From contig JBBSGZ010000001.1 in NCBI GenBank assembly GCA_038253555.1, positions 13,062 to 77,061 of the forward strand: a stretch of DNA of 64,000 nucleotides, written 5' to 3'. The stretch is from JALYUA01 sp038253555. GTDB taxonomy: Bacteria > Acidobacteriota > Thermoanaerobaculia > UBA5066 > Gp7-AA6. Positions 8,157-16,599 of the stretch are shown piece by piece. Below the pieces are notes generated by a model that was not told the DNA's origin, searched no databases, and was given only the letters and a program-made list of their open reading frames with translations. The position numbers and the translations under genes are program-made. Position 1 is the stretch's first letter. Each line of letters opens with the position of its first letter.

Positions 8157-8639
8157 ATGAGTGCGACGATGACGACCCCTCAGCCGGGCGGCCCGCCGGC
8201 GCTGGCGCCGGACCTGCTGGCCAGGCTCCAGAAGAGGCTGGCGGGCTCTCCGGCAATCGGCTGGCTCCACCCGGTCCTGGAAAAGATCTCGCTCGACCAT
8301 GCCGTCCTGAAGCTGCCCTACCGCGAAGAGGTCAGCAACGGGTCAGGCACGGTCCACGGCGGAATCCTCGCGACCCTGGCTGACACGGCCGTCGCCTTCG
8401 CACTCGCGACTAACTTCGACGGAAAGATGGGGTTTGCGACCGCGGACCTGACCATCCACTTTCTCCGTCGCGCACGAGGAGACGTCTGGGCGCGCGCGCG
8501 CATTTTGAAAAAGGGACGCCGCATCAACGTCGGGGAGGTCGAGATCGTGGATGCGGGGGACCGGCCGGTCGCCCGCGTGCTCGCCTCGTTTCTCCTGACG
8601 ACCTCCTCGTTCGATTACGCACCGGAAGGAACACCATGA
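8157..8639 (+). CDS. PaaI-family hotdog thioesterase
   Basis: Single-hotdog acyl-CoA thioesterase of the PaaI/YdiI type, 160 residues. The family hallmark is GTVHGGILATLADTAVAFAL near residues 61-80, where HGG and the following Asp shape the active site, followed by TADLTIHFLRRARGDV. The substrate could be an aryl- or acyl-CoA; unassigned. ATG 8157 is favoured over ATG 8169 by the -10 box spacing. The stop overlaps the ATG of the NYN gene by four bases. Confidence 0.85.
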   Translation: MSATMTTPQPGGPPALAPDLLARLQKRLAGSPAIGWLHPVLEKISLDHAVLKLPYREEVSNGSGTVHGGILATLADTAVAFALATNFDGKMGFATADLTIHFLRRARGDVWARARILKKGRRINVGEVEIVDAGDRPVARVLASFLLTTSSFDYAPEGTP

Positions 8640-9667
8640 ACGACGACACGATCCCGTTTCCCGCGGCGGAAGAGGGAGGCGAGAAGAAAAGCCGCCGCCG
8701 CCGCGGCGGAGCGCGCCGCCACAAGGCGCGACCCGCGGGAGCGCCGGAGGAACCGAGGAACGGCGACCTGGCGCTCTCCGCCCCGGTCCCGCTTCTCGCC
8801 GCTCCGTCCCCCCTTGCCCCGGCGCCGGCGGGTCCCTCGCAGCCGATGGGGCCCGCGCAATCGATGGGGCCCCCGTCCTCTTCGCATGCGATGGCGCCGC
8901 TCTCCCTGGCACCGCCGCCGGCCCGCGTCTCCGTGGAGCAGCGGATCTCGCTCTTCATCGATTTCGAGAACATCGCGCTCGGGGCGCGCGACGCGAAGTA
9001 CAAGAAGTTCGACATCCATCTGGTCCTCCAGCGGCTGATCGAGAAGGGGCGGATCGTCTACAAGAAGGCGTATGCCGACTGGACGCGCTACTCCGATTAC
9101 AAGCGCGAGTTCCACGAGGCCGCGATCGAGCTGATCGACATCCCCCAGCGGGGATACAGCGGGAAGAACTCTGCAGACATCCGAATGGTGGTCGACGCCA
9201 TGGATCTTGCAAACTCCAAGGGGCACATCACGACGTTCGTGATCTGTTCGGGAGACTCCGACTTTTCGCCGCTCGTCTCGAAGTTGAAGGAAAACGACAA
9301 GAGCGTCATCGGTGTCGGCGTCAAGAACTCCACTTCGGAACTCCTGATCAGCAACTGCGACGAGTTCATCTTCTACGAGGACCTCGTCCGCGAGACCCGC
9401 GAGCTGCCGTCCATCGAGAACCTGCCCGAGAAGAAGCGGGAGGTCTTCCGCCTGATGCTCGACTCCATGCAGGCGCTTCAGCGAGAGAACTACGACGTCA
9501 TCTGGGGCTCGATGATCAAGCAGACGATGCAGCGCAAGCAGCCGTATTTCAACGAGTCCTACTACGGCTACAAGTCCTTCTCGGAGCTTCTGGAGGACGC
9601 CGAGCGGCTGAAGATTCTCGCGATGAAGAAGGATGCGAAGAGCGGCGGCTACATGATCAGCGTGTAA
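8636..9667 (+). CDS. NYN-domain (LabA-like) RNase with C-terminal OST-HTH/LOTUS domain
   Basis: Protein of 343 residues. Residues 1-100 are a basic then Pro/Ala-rich disordered tail. Residues about 104-235 form a NYN/PIN-like domain with acidic motifs LFIDFENIALG (Asp109), NSADIRMVVDAMDL (Asp181) and ICSGDSDF (205-210), which arrange metal for nuclease activity. Residues about 270-343 (WGSMIKQTMQRKQPYFNES, then FSELLEDAERLKIL) match an OST-HTH/LOTUS RNA-binding module. The architecture is like bacterial LabA/DUF88 and, distantly, animal MARF1. RNA cleavage is inferred from family; target unknown. Coupled to the thioesterase by ATGA. Confidence 0.85.
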   Translation: MNDDTIPFPAAEEGGEKKSRRRRGGARRHKARPAGAPEEPRNGDLALSAPVPLLAAPSPLAPAPAGPSQPMGPAQSMGPPSSSHAMAPLSLAPPPARVSVEQRISLFIDFENIALGARDAKYKKFDIHLVLQRLIEKGRIVYKKAYADWTRYSDYKREFHEAAIELIDIPQRGYSGKNSADIRMVVDAMDLANSKGHITTFVICSGDSDFSPLVSKLKENDKSVIGVGVKNSTSELLISNCDEFIFYEDLVRETRELPSIENLPEKKREVFRLMLDSMQALQRENYDVIWGSMIKQTMQRKQPYFNESYYGYKSFSELLEDAERLKILAMKKDAKSGGYMISV

Positions 9668-9706
9668 AAGGGGAAATCCGGCGTCGGGCGGGACTCGAAG
9701 GATCAA

Positions 9707-9751
9707 GGACGAGAAATCGCAGCCTCGTTTCTCGTTTCCCGTTTCCCGTCC
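9707..9751. repeat. Period-7 repeat and inverted repeat in convergent gap
   Basis: In the gap between two convergent genes, CTCGTTT occurs twice, then CCCGTTT and CCCGTCC, all in a seven-base period (9724-9751). The upstream ACGAGAAA near 9709 can pair with TTTCTCGT, so the region could fold as a transcription-end hairpin. It belongs with the other period-7 gaps in this window. Confidence 0.6.
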
Positions 9752-9773
9752 CGATCCCGGGTTTCGCGGCCCG

Positions 9774-10786
9774 CTACTCCCTCTTCAGCGTGATCCGGTC
9801 GCCGGCGCCGCCGCCCTCCGGCCCCGACAGCGTGCCGTAGATCTCGAGCTTTAAGAAATCCGCCGCGCCGGAAAGGTCCCAGACGAGGTTCTGAAATCCG
9901 CGCAGAGAGCTCCCCGGAACGGGATGGATGATGCCGGACAGCGCGTCGACTCCGCGGTTTCGGGCGTAAGGCTTCGAGAAGAACACGTAGGAGAGGAAGC
10001 CGCTCTGGTTGACTCCCGCCTGGACCTGGTAGTCGTCCTCGACCGATTCGAGAAGCAGGTATCGCACGTCGAGCGCCTTGCCCGTCTGCCCCTCGAGAGC
10101 GCGCCAGACGCGCTCTCGCTTCGGGATCCACGCCGGGAAGGGGATGAAGTCGATCGGCACGCTCGCTCCCGCCGGCGAGGCGGAGAGGAGAGAAGAGATC
10201 TGCCCCAGGCGCTGGGGACCGTCCGGGGCCAGCCGGTAGCCGGCCCGGCCCCTCCGCGCCCGGGGTCGGTCAAGAGGACGTGGGCCGCGAGAATCGCGCC
10301 GTCCGCATCTGTCTCGAGGAAGACCTGCTTGAGGGCGGGGCGCGCCGGAGCGGGCAGGGTCCTGGAATACTCCGTCGCCCAGCGGCCGGAGAGATCGAGC
10401 CGGGCGGACTTGACAGCGGGAGCCGAAGTCGGGGAAACGGGGGGAGCGGGGGCCGGTGAGCGCGACCGCAGCGCGAGAAAGATCAGGGTCGCCGCGAGCG
10501 CCGCGGCGACCCCGATTGCCGCCGTCTTTGGCGCGCCACGGGACGGATCCGCGGCCGGCAGACCGCCGTCGGGGCGCTCCGGCGAGACGGGGAGTCGCGG
10601 CGGGACCGGCGGCGGAGCCGTTTCGGGCGGAGGGGGGACCGTGGCGGGCGGGGCCTTCGGGGCGCTCTCCGGGACGGCTCCCCTCTCGGCCGGCGGCTCC
10701 GGCGGCTCGAGGGGTCGCGAGCAACGGAGGCACTTTTCGGTGGGGATTTGCGTGAAGCCGCACGTGGGGCAGGTCACCCAATCCAT
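9774..10786 (-). pseudogene. Zinc-ribbon, single-pass membrane protein with a frameshift
   Basis: Unrecognised protein read in two frames. The first frame starts MDWVTCPTCGFTQIP, a CxxC...CxxC zinc ribbon (CLRCSRP), then a Pro-rich linker and one membrane helix (IGVAAALAATLIFLALRS, about residues 91-108). The second frame continues from near 10250 with a well-formed beta-rich domain (GFLSYVFFSKPYARNRG, GFQNLVWDLSGAADFLKLEI) to a stop at 9774. Joining needs one extra base within GGGGCCGGGCCGG at about 10240-10262, so the sequence looks like a one-base deletion: either a real mutation or an assembly error in a GC run. The start has a -10 box (TACACT, 10794-10799) seven bases upstream. Confidence 0.6.
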
Positions 10787-10793
10787 CCGCCCG

Positions 10794-10799
10794 AGTGTA
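10794..10799 (-). promoter_or_regulatory. -10 box (TACACT), leaderless start at 10786
   Basis: On the minus strand TACACT ends seven bases before the ATG at 10786 and no ribosome-binding site intervenes. Confidence 0.55.
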
Positions 10800-10899
10800 G
10801 CAGCGAGGATTTCGGCTTTTCAGGCCCTCGTTTTCACTGTCGCTCGAGGGGAGATCGGGCTCCGGCGATACGACGGGAGATAGGCAGACGAAGCGGCCT

Positions 10900-11958
10900 T
10901 CAAATCTCCCGGAAGAAAAAGCGATCGAGTACTCCCAGGCGGGCCTGCCGGTCGTAATCCGGGTCCATCAGCCAGAGAGCGGCGGCGATCGAGGAGGCGA
11001 GCGAGTTGCCGTCCTGAGGCGTGAAACAGAAGCCGACGATGTCCCGATCGCCGTTGTTGGTGATGGTCGGCGCTGCCACCACGGCCTGGGAGAGGATGCG
11101 GCCGTAGTACCCGTGGTCGCGTCCGAAGGAGAAAATCTGGTTGGACGAGCGCTTCTCCGTGATCGCGATCCGGCGATTCGCGCGAAGCAGATCGAGCGCC
11201 CGCTCCTTGGTCATCGGGTTCGTCAGCTCCAGGTCGAACCAGAGCGAGTGCATGTACTGGGTGTTCAACTTCATGGCAGACGAAAACAACTTCGTCTTCC
11301 ACCCGATCGTTTCGAGAAGGCGGGAGGCATCCCGGGCATGGTGCGTGCCGTACTGGGGGTCGTCGTGCTTGCCGGCAGAGGGTGCGGGAGCGAAGCTCGA
11401 GTTCTGCGAGACGTCGTTTGCCCGGCGCATGCAGACGAAGCGGCCGTGCTCGAGACCCGAGCCGTGGTCCTCGTTTTCCGACAGGGTCTTAACGAGCGCG
11501 GCGATGTTGTGTGTGTTGCAGGAGACCACCTGGAGAAACCGGTCCTCGCCCGCCACCAGAGCTCCGTCGTTGATTCCCATCGCGTAGGGCTTTCCGAACC
11601 CGAACTCGCTGCCCTGCGCCAGGAAACCCCTCGGACCCGAGAGCTTCTCGTAGGCTTTCTTGTTCTCGTTACCCGCCGGCGTGCAGTCGATGACGACCGT
11701 GGCGCGCTCGAGAGCCTCCTGGGCCTCGTAGTCGACCTTGTGCCCGAGAGCCTCGAAGTCGGCGACCTTGTCCGGGTCGACGGCCAGTTTGGCGCCGCGC
11801 TGGAGGAGGTGGTTCACCTTCGCGCGCTCGGTCGTCATCGGGGTGCGCTTGTGGAAGGTGATCTCGTCGATCCCCAGGTATTTCTTGAAGTCGGCGAAGA
11901 GACCGATCAGGGGCTCGCCGATGGTGCCGGTGCCGACGACGTGTACGATCTTGTTCAT
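10900..11958 (-). CDS. Type II (archaeal-type) glyceraldehyde-3-phosphate dehydrogenase
   Basis: Glycolytic/gluconeogenic enzyme, 352 residues, resembling archaeal class II GAPDH rather than bacterial GapA. The nucleotide site is VVGTGTIGEPLIGLF (7-21), then TVVIDCTPAGNENK (87-100) as in archaeal enzymes, and the catalytic cysteine sits in VVSCNTHN (Cys147), the counterpart of archaeal SCNTTGL. SKMKLNTQY-like residues and a NGDRDIVGF region follow. Class II enzymes often accept NADP as well as NAD; specificity here is unknown. No pgk or tpi is adjacent. A GGAA-containing sequence precedes the ATG, and TATTCT at 12046-12051 on the minus strand is a possible -10 box with a leader of about 80 bases. 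Confidence 0.85.
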   Translation of the reverse strand: MNKIVHVVGTGTIGEPLIGLFADFKKYLGIDEITFHKRTPMTTERAKVNHLLQRGAKLAVDPDKVADFEALGHKVDYEAQEALERATVVIDCTPAGNENKKAYEKLSGPRGFLAQGSEFGFGKPYAMGINDGALVAGEDRFLQVVSCNTHNIAALVKTLSENEDHGSGLEHGRFVCMRRANDVSQNSSFAPAPSAGKHDDPQYGTHHARDASRLLETIGWKTKLFSSAMKLNTQYMHSLWFDLELTNPMTKERALDLLRANRRIAITEKRSSNQIFSFGRDHGYYGRILSQAVVAAPTITNNGDRDIVGFCFTPQDGNSLASSIAAALWLMDPDYDRQARLGVLDRFFFREI

Positions 11959-12117
11959 GCGTTTCGTTCCTGCTTCCGTGTCTTTCGATGTGCCGGCTCT
12001 CGGGGCTTCCGGGGGTCCAGATCCGGGACCGGCGGGGAGGCGGGAAGAATACGACGAACGACGTCATTCTCCAACGTCCGCCGAAGCTTTGTCCGGCGGG
12101 AGGGACGGGACGATCGC

Positions 12118-12747
12118 ATGACCGATCGCATAGAAACGATCCTTTTTGCCGGCCCGGGGGGCCGTCTCGAAGGGCTGTGGAAGGACGTCGCCCCCCCCCG
12201 GAAGGGAGGCGCCGTTTTCGCCCATCCTCATCCTCTTTTCGGGGGCACCCTTCACAACAAGGTGGTCTTTCGCGCGGCCCGGGCGCTCGTCGAGAACGGC
12301 TGGGCCACTCTGCGATTCAACTTCCGCGGCGTGGGGCTCTCGGAGGGGAAGCACGATGAGGGGCGCGGAGAGACGCTCGATGTCTTAGCCGCCGCGGACG
12401 AGGTCGAGCGCCGCACCGGAGCCCCGCTCGTGACGGGCGGATTTTCCTTCGGGTCGGCCGCGGCGCTGCGGGCGGCCGCCGGGGACGCGCGCGTTGCGGC
12501 CTTCATAGGGCTCGGCCTTCCGGTCGCGACGGAGTCGATCCGCCAGGCACCCCGGCCGGTCGTGCCTGCGCTCTTCGTCGTCGGTGAAGAGGACACCTTC
12601 GGCCCTCCGGATCTTCTGCGGGAGTTCGTCGGTCGGTCCGGCACGGTCGTCGTGGTGCCGCACGCGGGGCATTTTTTCGAAGGCAGGCTCCCGGAGCTCG
12701 AAGCCGCCATCGGGAGTTTCCTGCGCGGGCTTTCCGTTCCCTCGTGA
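12118..12747 (+). CDS. Alpha/beta hydrolase
   Basis: Cytosolic serine hydrolase of 209 residues, resembling the small COG2945 type. An AHPHPLFGG oxyanion-region motif is at about 35-43, the nucleophile elbow is GFSFGS (Ser110), and PHAGHFFEG near the C-terminus supplies the catalytic His. Substrate unknown. ATG 12118 has GGGAGGGA about ten bases upstream. A much longer frame continues upstream but is antisense to the GAPDH gene. The stop overlaps the GTG of the AMMECR1 gene. Confidence 0.88.
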   Translation: MTDRIETILFAGPGGRLEGLWKDVAPPRKGGAVFAHPHPLFGGTLHNKVVFRAARALVENGWATLRFNFRGVGLSEGKHDEGRGETLDVLAAADEVERRTGAPLVTGGFSFGSAAALRAAAGDARVAAFIGLGLPVATESIRQAPRPVVPALFVVGEEDTFGPPDLLREFVGRSGTVVVVPHAGHFFEGRLPELEAAIGSFLRGLSVPS

Positions 12748-13319
12748 TCATGCCCGGTTCGGAGCTCTCACTGGAAACGCGCCGGGACCTTCTCGGTCTC
12801 GCCCGCCGGTCTCTCGAAGCGCATTTCCGCGGCGATCCGCTGCCACGTCTTTCCTCGGACCGCTCGGAGGCGTTTGGCGCCGCCCGCGCACTCTTCGTGA
12901 CTCTGCGCAAAGGAGGCGATCTCCGCGGCTGCATCGGCACTCTGTCGCCGGAAGGGGACCTCGGGCGCACCGTTCCGCGGTTCGTGGTGCGCGCCGCCTT
13001 TGAAGATCCGCGCTTCCCGCCTCTGGATCTCGAGGAGCTTCCGTTCGTGGAGATCGAGATCTCCGTCCTGACGCCCCCGGCGGAGGTCGAGAGCCCGGAA
13101 GAGATCGAGGTCGGCCGCGACGGCCTCATCCTCGAGATGTCCGGCAGAAGCGGGCTTCTTCTCCCCCAGGTCGCCACCGAGTGGGACATGACCAGGGAGA
13201 GGTTCTTAGACGAGCTCTCCCGAAAAGCCGGCCTTCCTGCGGACGCGTGGCGGGATCCCGCCGCGCGCCTCTGGAAGTTCCAGGCAGAGGTGTTTGCGGA
13301 GGAGGGCGCGGGGGGTTAG
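12744..13319 (+). CDS. AMMECR1-domain protein (AmmeMemoRadiSam system protein A)
   Basis: AMMECR1-domain protein, 191 residues. The conserved family core is LRKGGDLRGCIGTLSP near residues 54-69, where RGCIG is diagnostic, followed by DPRFPPLDLEEL and a LLLPQVATEWDM segment. In many genomes it sits with a Memo-domain protein and a radical-SAM partner; neither is here, so a complete AmmeMemoRadiSam set is not shown. Biochemical function is unknown. GTG 12744 gives a GTGA overlap with the hydrolase; ATG 12750 is an alternative. Confidence 0.88.
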   Translation: MIMPGSELSLETRRDLLGLARRSLEAHFRGDPLPRLSSDRSEAFGAARALFVTLRKGGDLRGCIGTLSPEGDLGRTVPRFVVRAAFEDPRFPPLDLEELPFVEIEISVLTPPAEVESPEEIEVGRDGLILEMSGRSGLLLPQVATEWDMTRERFLDELSRKAGLPADAWRDPAARLWKFQAEVFAEEGAGG

Positions 13320-13323
13320 GGTC

Positions 13324-13344
13324 GGGCGAAGGGCGAAGGGCCAG
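13324..13344. repeat. Period-7 repeat (GGGCGAA)
   Basis: Two perfect GGGCGAA units (13324-13337) and a degenerate GGGCCAG follow the AMMECR1 stop in the gap before the convergent methyltransferase. Same unit as at 55119-55160. Confidence 0.65.
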
Positions 13345-13387
13345 GTGAGGAAGGTGAAGGCCGGGTTCAGTTCCAGCCTCCCGTCCT

Positions 13388-14170
13388 TCACCCGGACGTT
13401 GATTTTGCCCCTCCGCCGCCCGCGCCTGTCCGCGAATAAAGCAGCAGGGCGGCGGCGACCGCCGCGTTCAGCGAGTCAACCGGCTCTCGCATCGGCAGGG
13501 TCAGCCGCCGGTCGAGATACCGGTAGGCGCCGGCGGGAAGCCCTGTGCCTTCCGCTCCGATGACGAGCACCGACACCTCGTCGAGCGGCTTCTCGAAGGG
13601 ATTTTCTCCCCCCGAGGCGACCGCCCCGGTGATGGTTCGCCCGGCGGCGCGCGCATCCGCGGCGAACGGCTCGAACGAGACCCGCCCCGAGACGGGAATT
13701 CTGAGAACGCTTCCCGCGCTGGCGCGAACGGCGCGGGCATGAAAAAAGTCGGCAGACCCGGGCGCGGCCAGCACCCCCGCGGCGCCTGCGGCCTCCGCGA
13801 CACGCACGATCGCTCCCAGGTTGCCGGGGTCCTGCACACCGAAAAGAAAGACCGCGGGCCCGCGGCGACTCAGGATTTCCCCGACCGGAACGTCCCGCCG
13901 CCGCGCGACAGCGAGAAGATGCTGGGGCGTCTTCGACTCCGCGAGACGCTCGAGCACCGCGCGGGAGACCAAGCGGGGACGAGCCGAAGCGATGGCGGCC
14001 AGCCGCCCCGGCCGGATGCTCCCATCGTGCAGGAGGTGGTCGAGCGGCAGGCCTGCGGCAACCGCCTCTAAGATCGGCTTCTCCCCCTCGATCAAGAAGT
14101 GTGTGCGGGCCTCGATGGCACGAACGATCTCGCGCACGGCGGGGTTCGAGGGCGATTCGATTCCCGCCAT
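13388..14170 (-). CDS. SpoU/TrmH-family RNA 2'-O-methyltransferase
   Basis: RNA ribose methyltransferase with a trefoil-knot SAM site, 260 residues. An N-terminal substrate-binding domain (IEARTHFLIEGEKPILEA) resembles the L30e-like domain of RlmB/TsnR types. The SPOUT motifs are GVQDPGNLGAIVRVAEA, then VLVIGAEGTGLP and LTLPMREPVDSLNAAVAAAL at the C-terminus. The target (23S rRNA or tRNA) cannot be decided. ATG 14170 is preferred to ATG 14179 because a -10-like TTATAG/TATAGC lies just before the latter, making 14170 a leaderless start. Confidence 0.88.
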   Translation of the reverse strand: MAGIESPSNPAVREIVRAIEARTHFLIEGEKPILEAVAAGLPLDHLLHDGSIRPGRLAAIASARPRLVSRAVLERLAESKTPQHLLAVARRRDVPVGEILSRRGPAVFLFGVQDPGNLGAIVRVAEAAGAAGVLAAPGSADFFHARAVRASAGSVLRIPVSGRVSFEPFAADARAAGRTITGAVASGGENPFEKPLDEVSVLVIGAEGTGLPAGAYRYLDRRLTLPMREPVDSLNAAVAAALLLYSRTGAGGGGAKSTSG

Positions 14171-14179
14171 GATCCCCAT

Positions 14180-14187
14180 GCTATAAC
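14180..14187. promoter_or_regulatory. Shared divergent -10 element (GCTATAAC)
   Basis: The plus strand reads TATAAC (14182-14187), eight bases before the ATG at 14196. The minus strand reads TTATAG or TATAGC at the same place, nine or ten bases before the ATG at 14170. One near-symmetric octamer thus appears to serve two leaderless, divergent genes. Confidence 0.5.
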
Positions 14188-14195
14188 CCGCGGCA

Positions 14196-15392
14196 ATGAG
14201 GTCTTGGCGCGAACGCCTCGCCGCCGCGGTGGACCTCGAAACGGCGACGCCGGGATCCCCGCTCTCCGCGCTGTGGACGTTTCCGGCCATGATCGCCTCC
14301 GCGTTTCTGGTCGCATGGGGGGCCGAGGCGGCGGAGTTCCTGATGTCCCAGGGACTGGCCCTCGCCGTGCTGGCGCTGGTGCAGACCTTTCCCGAGTTCG
14401 CCGTCGAGGCGGTCATCGCCTGGAAGGCGGGCAAGAACCCGGACCTGGTCCATCTCGCGATCGCGAATTTCACCGGCAGCCTGCGGCTCCTGACGGGGCT
14501 CGGATGGCCCATGATTTACGCGGTCGCGGCCTTCTACTCCCGGCGGAGGCGCAGGACGCCGCTCGGACGGATCCGGCTCGAGGATGACCACGCGGTGGAA
14601 GTCCTTGGACTCCTGCCCCCGCTGGCGTATTTCGTCGTCGTCTGGGCCAAGGGCAGTCTGTCGCTCGCGGATTCCGCCGTCCTCGCCTCGACCTACGGAA
14701 TCTATCTCTCGGTACTCTTGAGAATGCCGCCTCGCGAGGAGGCGCTCGAGCAGGACGACGAGGTCCCCGCCGTATCCCGCTGGGCACTCTCCTTTTCGGG
14801 CGGAAAGCGATGGGCCGCGGTGGGCCTCCTTCTCTTAGGGGGCGGCGCGATCATCTTCTTCATCGCGGAGCCCTTCCTCACGTCGATGATGGCGTTGGCG
14901 ACGAGCCTCGGAATGTCCCAGTTCGTCTTCATCCAGTGGGTCGCCCCCTTCCTCTCGGAGTTCCCCGAGAAAACGTCCGCCTTCGCGTGGGCCCGCAGGA
15001 TCACGCGAGCCCCGGTCGCTCTCGTGAACATGATCTCTTCCAACATCAACCAGTGGGGGATTCTGTCGGGCCTCCTCGCCGTCATCTACTGCTGGAGCCA
15101 CGGATCGACCGACCCGCTCCCGTTCGACGACTTTCAGAGGGGCGAGATCCTTCTGACGATCCTCCAAGCGTTTCTTGGCTGGCTGTTTTTAGCGTCGATG
15201 AGCTTCGAGCGCTACGAGGCAATCGGGCTCTTCGCCCTGTGGGCGATTCAGTTCGTCGTCCCGTCGCTTCGCCACGAGATGCTCTTTGTGTATGGTGGGT
15301 GGATCGTGATCGAGATCGGGCTCCTCCTGACGGGCCGCAAGAAACTTCTCGCGGTCGCCGCCTTCGAAAGATCGTGGAAGAGGCGCGGATGA
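14196..15392 (+). CDS. CaCA-superfamily cation exchanger
   Basis: Inner-membrane protein of 398 residues with about ten hydrophobic segments. Two inverted alpha-repeat motifs are visible: FPEFAVEAVIAWKAG then LAIANFTGS in the first half, and SEFPEKTSAFAWARR then LVNMISSNINQW in the second. These Pro-Glu and Gly-Ser/Asn-Ile-Asn signatures define the Ca2+/cation antiporter superfamily. The ion is not deducible. A -10 box lies eight bases upstream (leaderless). The stop overlaps the aminotransferase ATG (ATGA). Confidence 0.85.
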   Translation: MRSWRERLAAAVDLETATPGSPLSALWTFPAMIASAFLVAWGAEAAEFLMSQGLALAVLALVQTFPEFAVEAVIAWKAGKNPDLVHLAIANFTGSLRLLTGLGWPMIYAVAAFYSRRRRRTPLGRIRLEDDHAVEVLGLLPPLAYFVVVWAKGSLSLADSAVLASTYGIYLSVLLRMPPREEALEQDDEVPAVSRWALSFSGGKRWAAVGLLLLGGGAIIFFIAEPFLTSMMALATSLGMSQFVFIQWVAPFLSEFPEKTSAFAWARRITRAPVALVNMISSNINQWGILSGLLAVIYCWSHGSTDPLPFDDFQRGEILLTILQAFLGWLFLASMSFERYEAIGLFALWAIQFVVPSLRHEMLFVYGGWIVIEIGLLLTGRKKLLAVAAFERSWKRRG

Positions 15393-16582
15393 GCGGGATA
15401 CGCCTCTCCCGGCGCGTCGAGGAGCTCTGCCCCTCTTCGACCGTCGCCGTCGGCAAAGCGGCGAAGGCTCTCGCCGCCTCCGGGGTGGACGTGGTGGACT
15501 TCGGCCTCGGCGAGCCTGATTTTCCGACGCCCGATTTCGTCGCCCGCGCCGGAATCTCCGCCATCGAAAATGGACGCACGAAGTACACGGATACGGCCGG
15601 CGCTCCCGCCCTCCGGGAAGCGATCGCGGAGAAATACCGGCGCGAGCAGGGGAGCGGGTGCCTCGCCGAAAACGTCCTCGTGACCGCGGGCGCGAAGCAG
15701 GCCGTTTTCAACGCGTGCCAGGCACTCTTCGACCCCGACGACCAGGTCGCCATGTTCGCGCCCTACTGGGTCTCCTTTCCGGAGATGGTGCGCCTCGCCG
15801 GCGCGCGCCCCGTTTTCGTCGAGACGACGCTCGAGGACGGATGGCGGCCGACGGCGGCGCTTCTGGAGGAGCACGCCGGTCCGGACGTGCGCGGCGTGGT
15901 CCTCAACTCTCCGAACAATCCGACGGGCGCCGTCGTCACCCGGCAGGAGCTCGAGCGAATCCTGGAATGGTGCGCGCGCCGCGGCGCCGTGCTTATTTTC
16001 GACGAGACTTACGACCGCTTTCTGTACGAGGGGCGAGAGCATGTCTCCGCAGCGGCCTTCCGGGAACGATACCCGCAGCAGATTGTCGTGACCGGCGCGG
16101 CGTCCAAAACGTACGCGATGACCGGCTGGAGACTCGGGTGGGCGCTGGCGCCCCGGGAGCTCGTGGCCGCGATGGCCTCGTACCAGAGTCATTCCACCTC
16201 CAACGCGTCTTCCATCTCGCAGGAGGCTGGCCGCCTCGCGCTGGAGGATCTGGAGCGCTCTGACGCCTCCGTCGCCGGCATGCTCGCCCAGTACGCGTTA
16301 CGCCGTACCGCGATGATGGAGGCGCTCGGAGGAATCCGGGACATCGAGACCGCGCCGCCCGAAGGCGCGTTCTACACCTTCCCCCGCGTGTCGGCCCTTT
16401 ACGCCCGGATTGGAGTGTCCGGCTCCGTGGAGCTCTGCCGCCGGCTTCTCGCGGAGGCCCACGTCGCCGCGGTCCCGGGAGAAGCGTTCGGCGACGACGC
16501 CTGCATCCGGCTCTCCTTCGCGACGTCCCTCGAGAGGATCCACGAGGGGATGCGGAGATTCACGGAGTGGGCGGCGAAGTAG
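15389..16582 (+). CDS. Class I/II aminotransferase (aspartate aminotransferase-like)
   Basis: PLP-dependent aminotransferase of fold type I, 397 residues, closest in look to class Ib aspartate aminotransferases. Motifs include DFGLGEPDFPTP (37-48), KYTDTAGAPALREAIA, SPNNPTG (174-180), DETYDRF (205-211) and the PLP lysine in TGAASKTYAMTGWRLGW (Lys240). Preferred substrate is inferred; a different amino acid specificity is possible. ATG 15389 overlaps the exchanger stop; the longer upstream frame is an antisense or shadow reading. Confidence 0.92.
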   Translation: MSGIRLSRRVEELCPSSTVAVGKAAKALAASGVDVVDFGLGEPDFPTPDFVARAGISAIENGRTKYTDTAGAPALREAIAEKYRREQGSGCLAENVLVTAGAKQAVFNACQALFDPDDQVAMFAPYWVSFPEMVRLAGARPVFVETTLEDGWRPTAALLEEHAGPDVRGVVLNSPNNPTGAVVTRQELERILEWCARRGAVLIFDETYDRFLYEGREHVSAAAFRERYPQQIVVTGAASKTYAMTGWRLGWALAPRELVAAMASYQSHSTSNASSISQEAGRLALEDLERSDASVAGMLAQYALRRTAMMEALGGIRDIETAPPEGAFYTFPRVSALYARIGVSGSVELCRRLLAEAHVAAVPGEAFGDDACIRLSFATSLERIHEGMRRFTEWAAK

Positions 16583-16599
16583 ACCGCGGGAGTCTGGAC

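Noticed and set aside
11113..12117. Upstream extension of the alpha/beta hydrolase frame
   Set aside because: Lies antisense to the GAPDH gene; the hydrolase fold begins at ATG 12118, which has a ribosome site.
11959..12117. Possible tRNA or small RNA in the divergent gap
   Set aside because: No TTCGA-type T-arm, no cloverleaf arms and no CCA-like end; only a weak -10 candidate for GAPDH is present.
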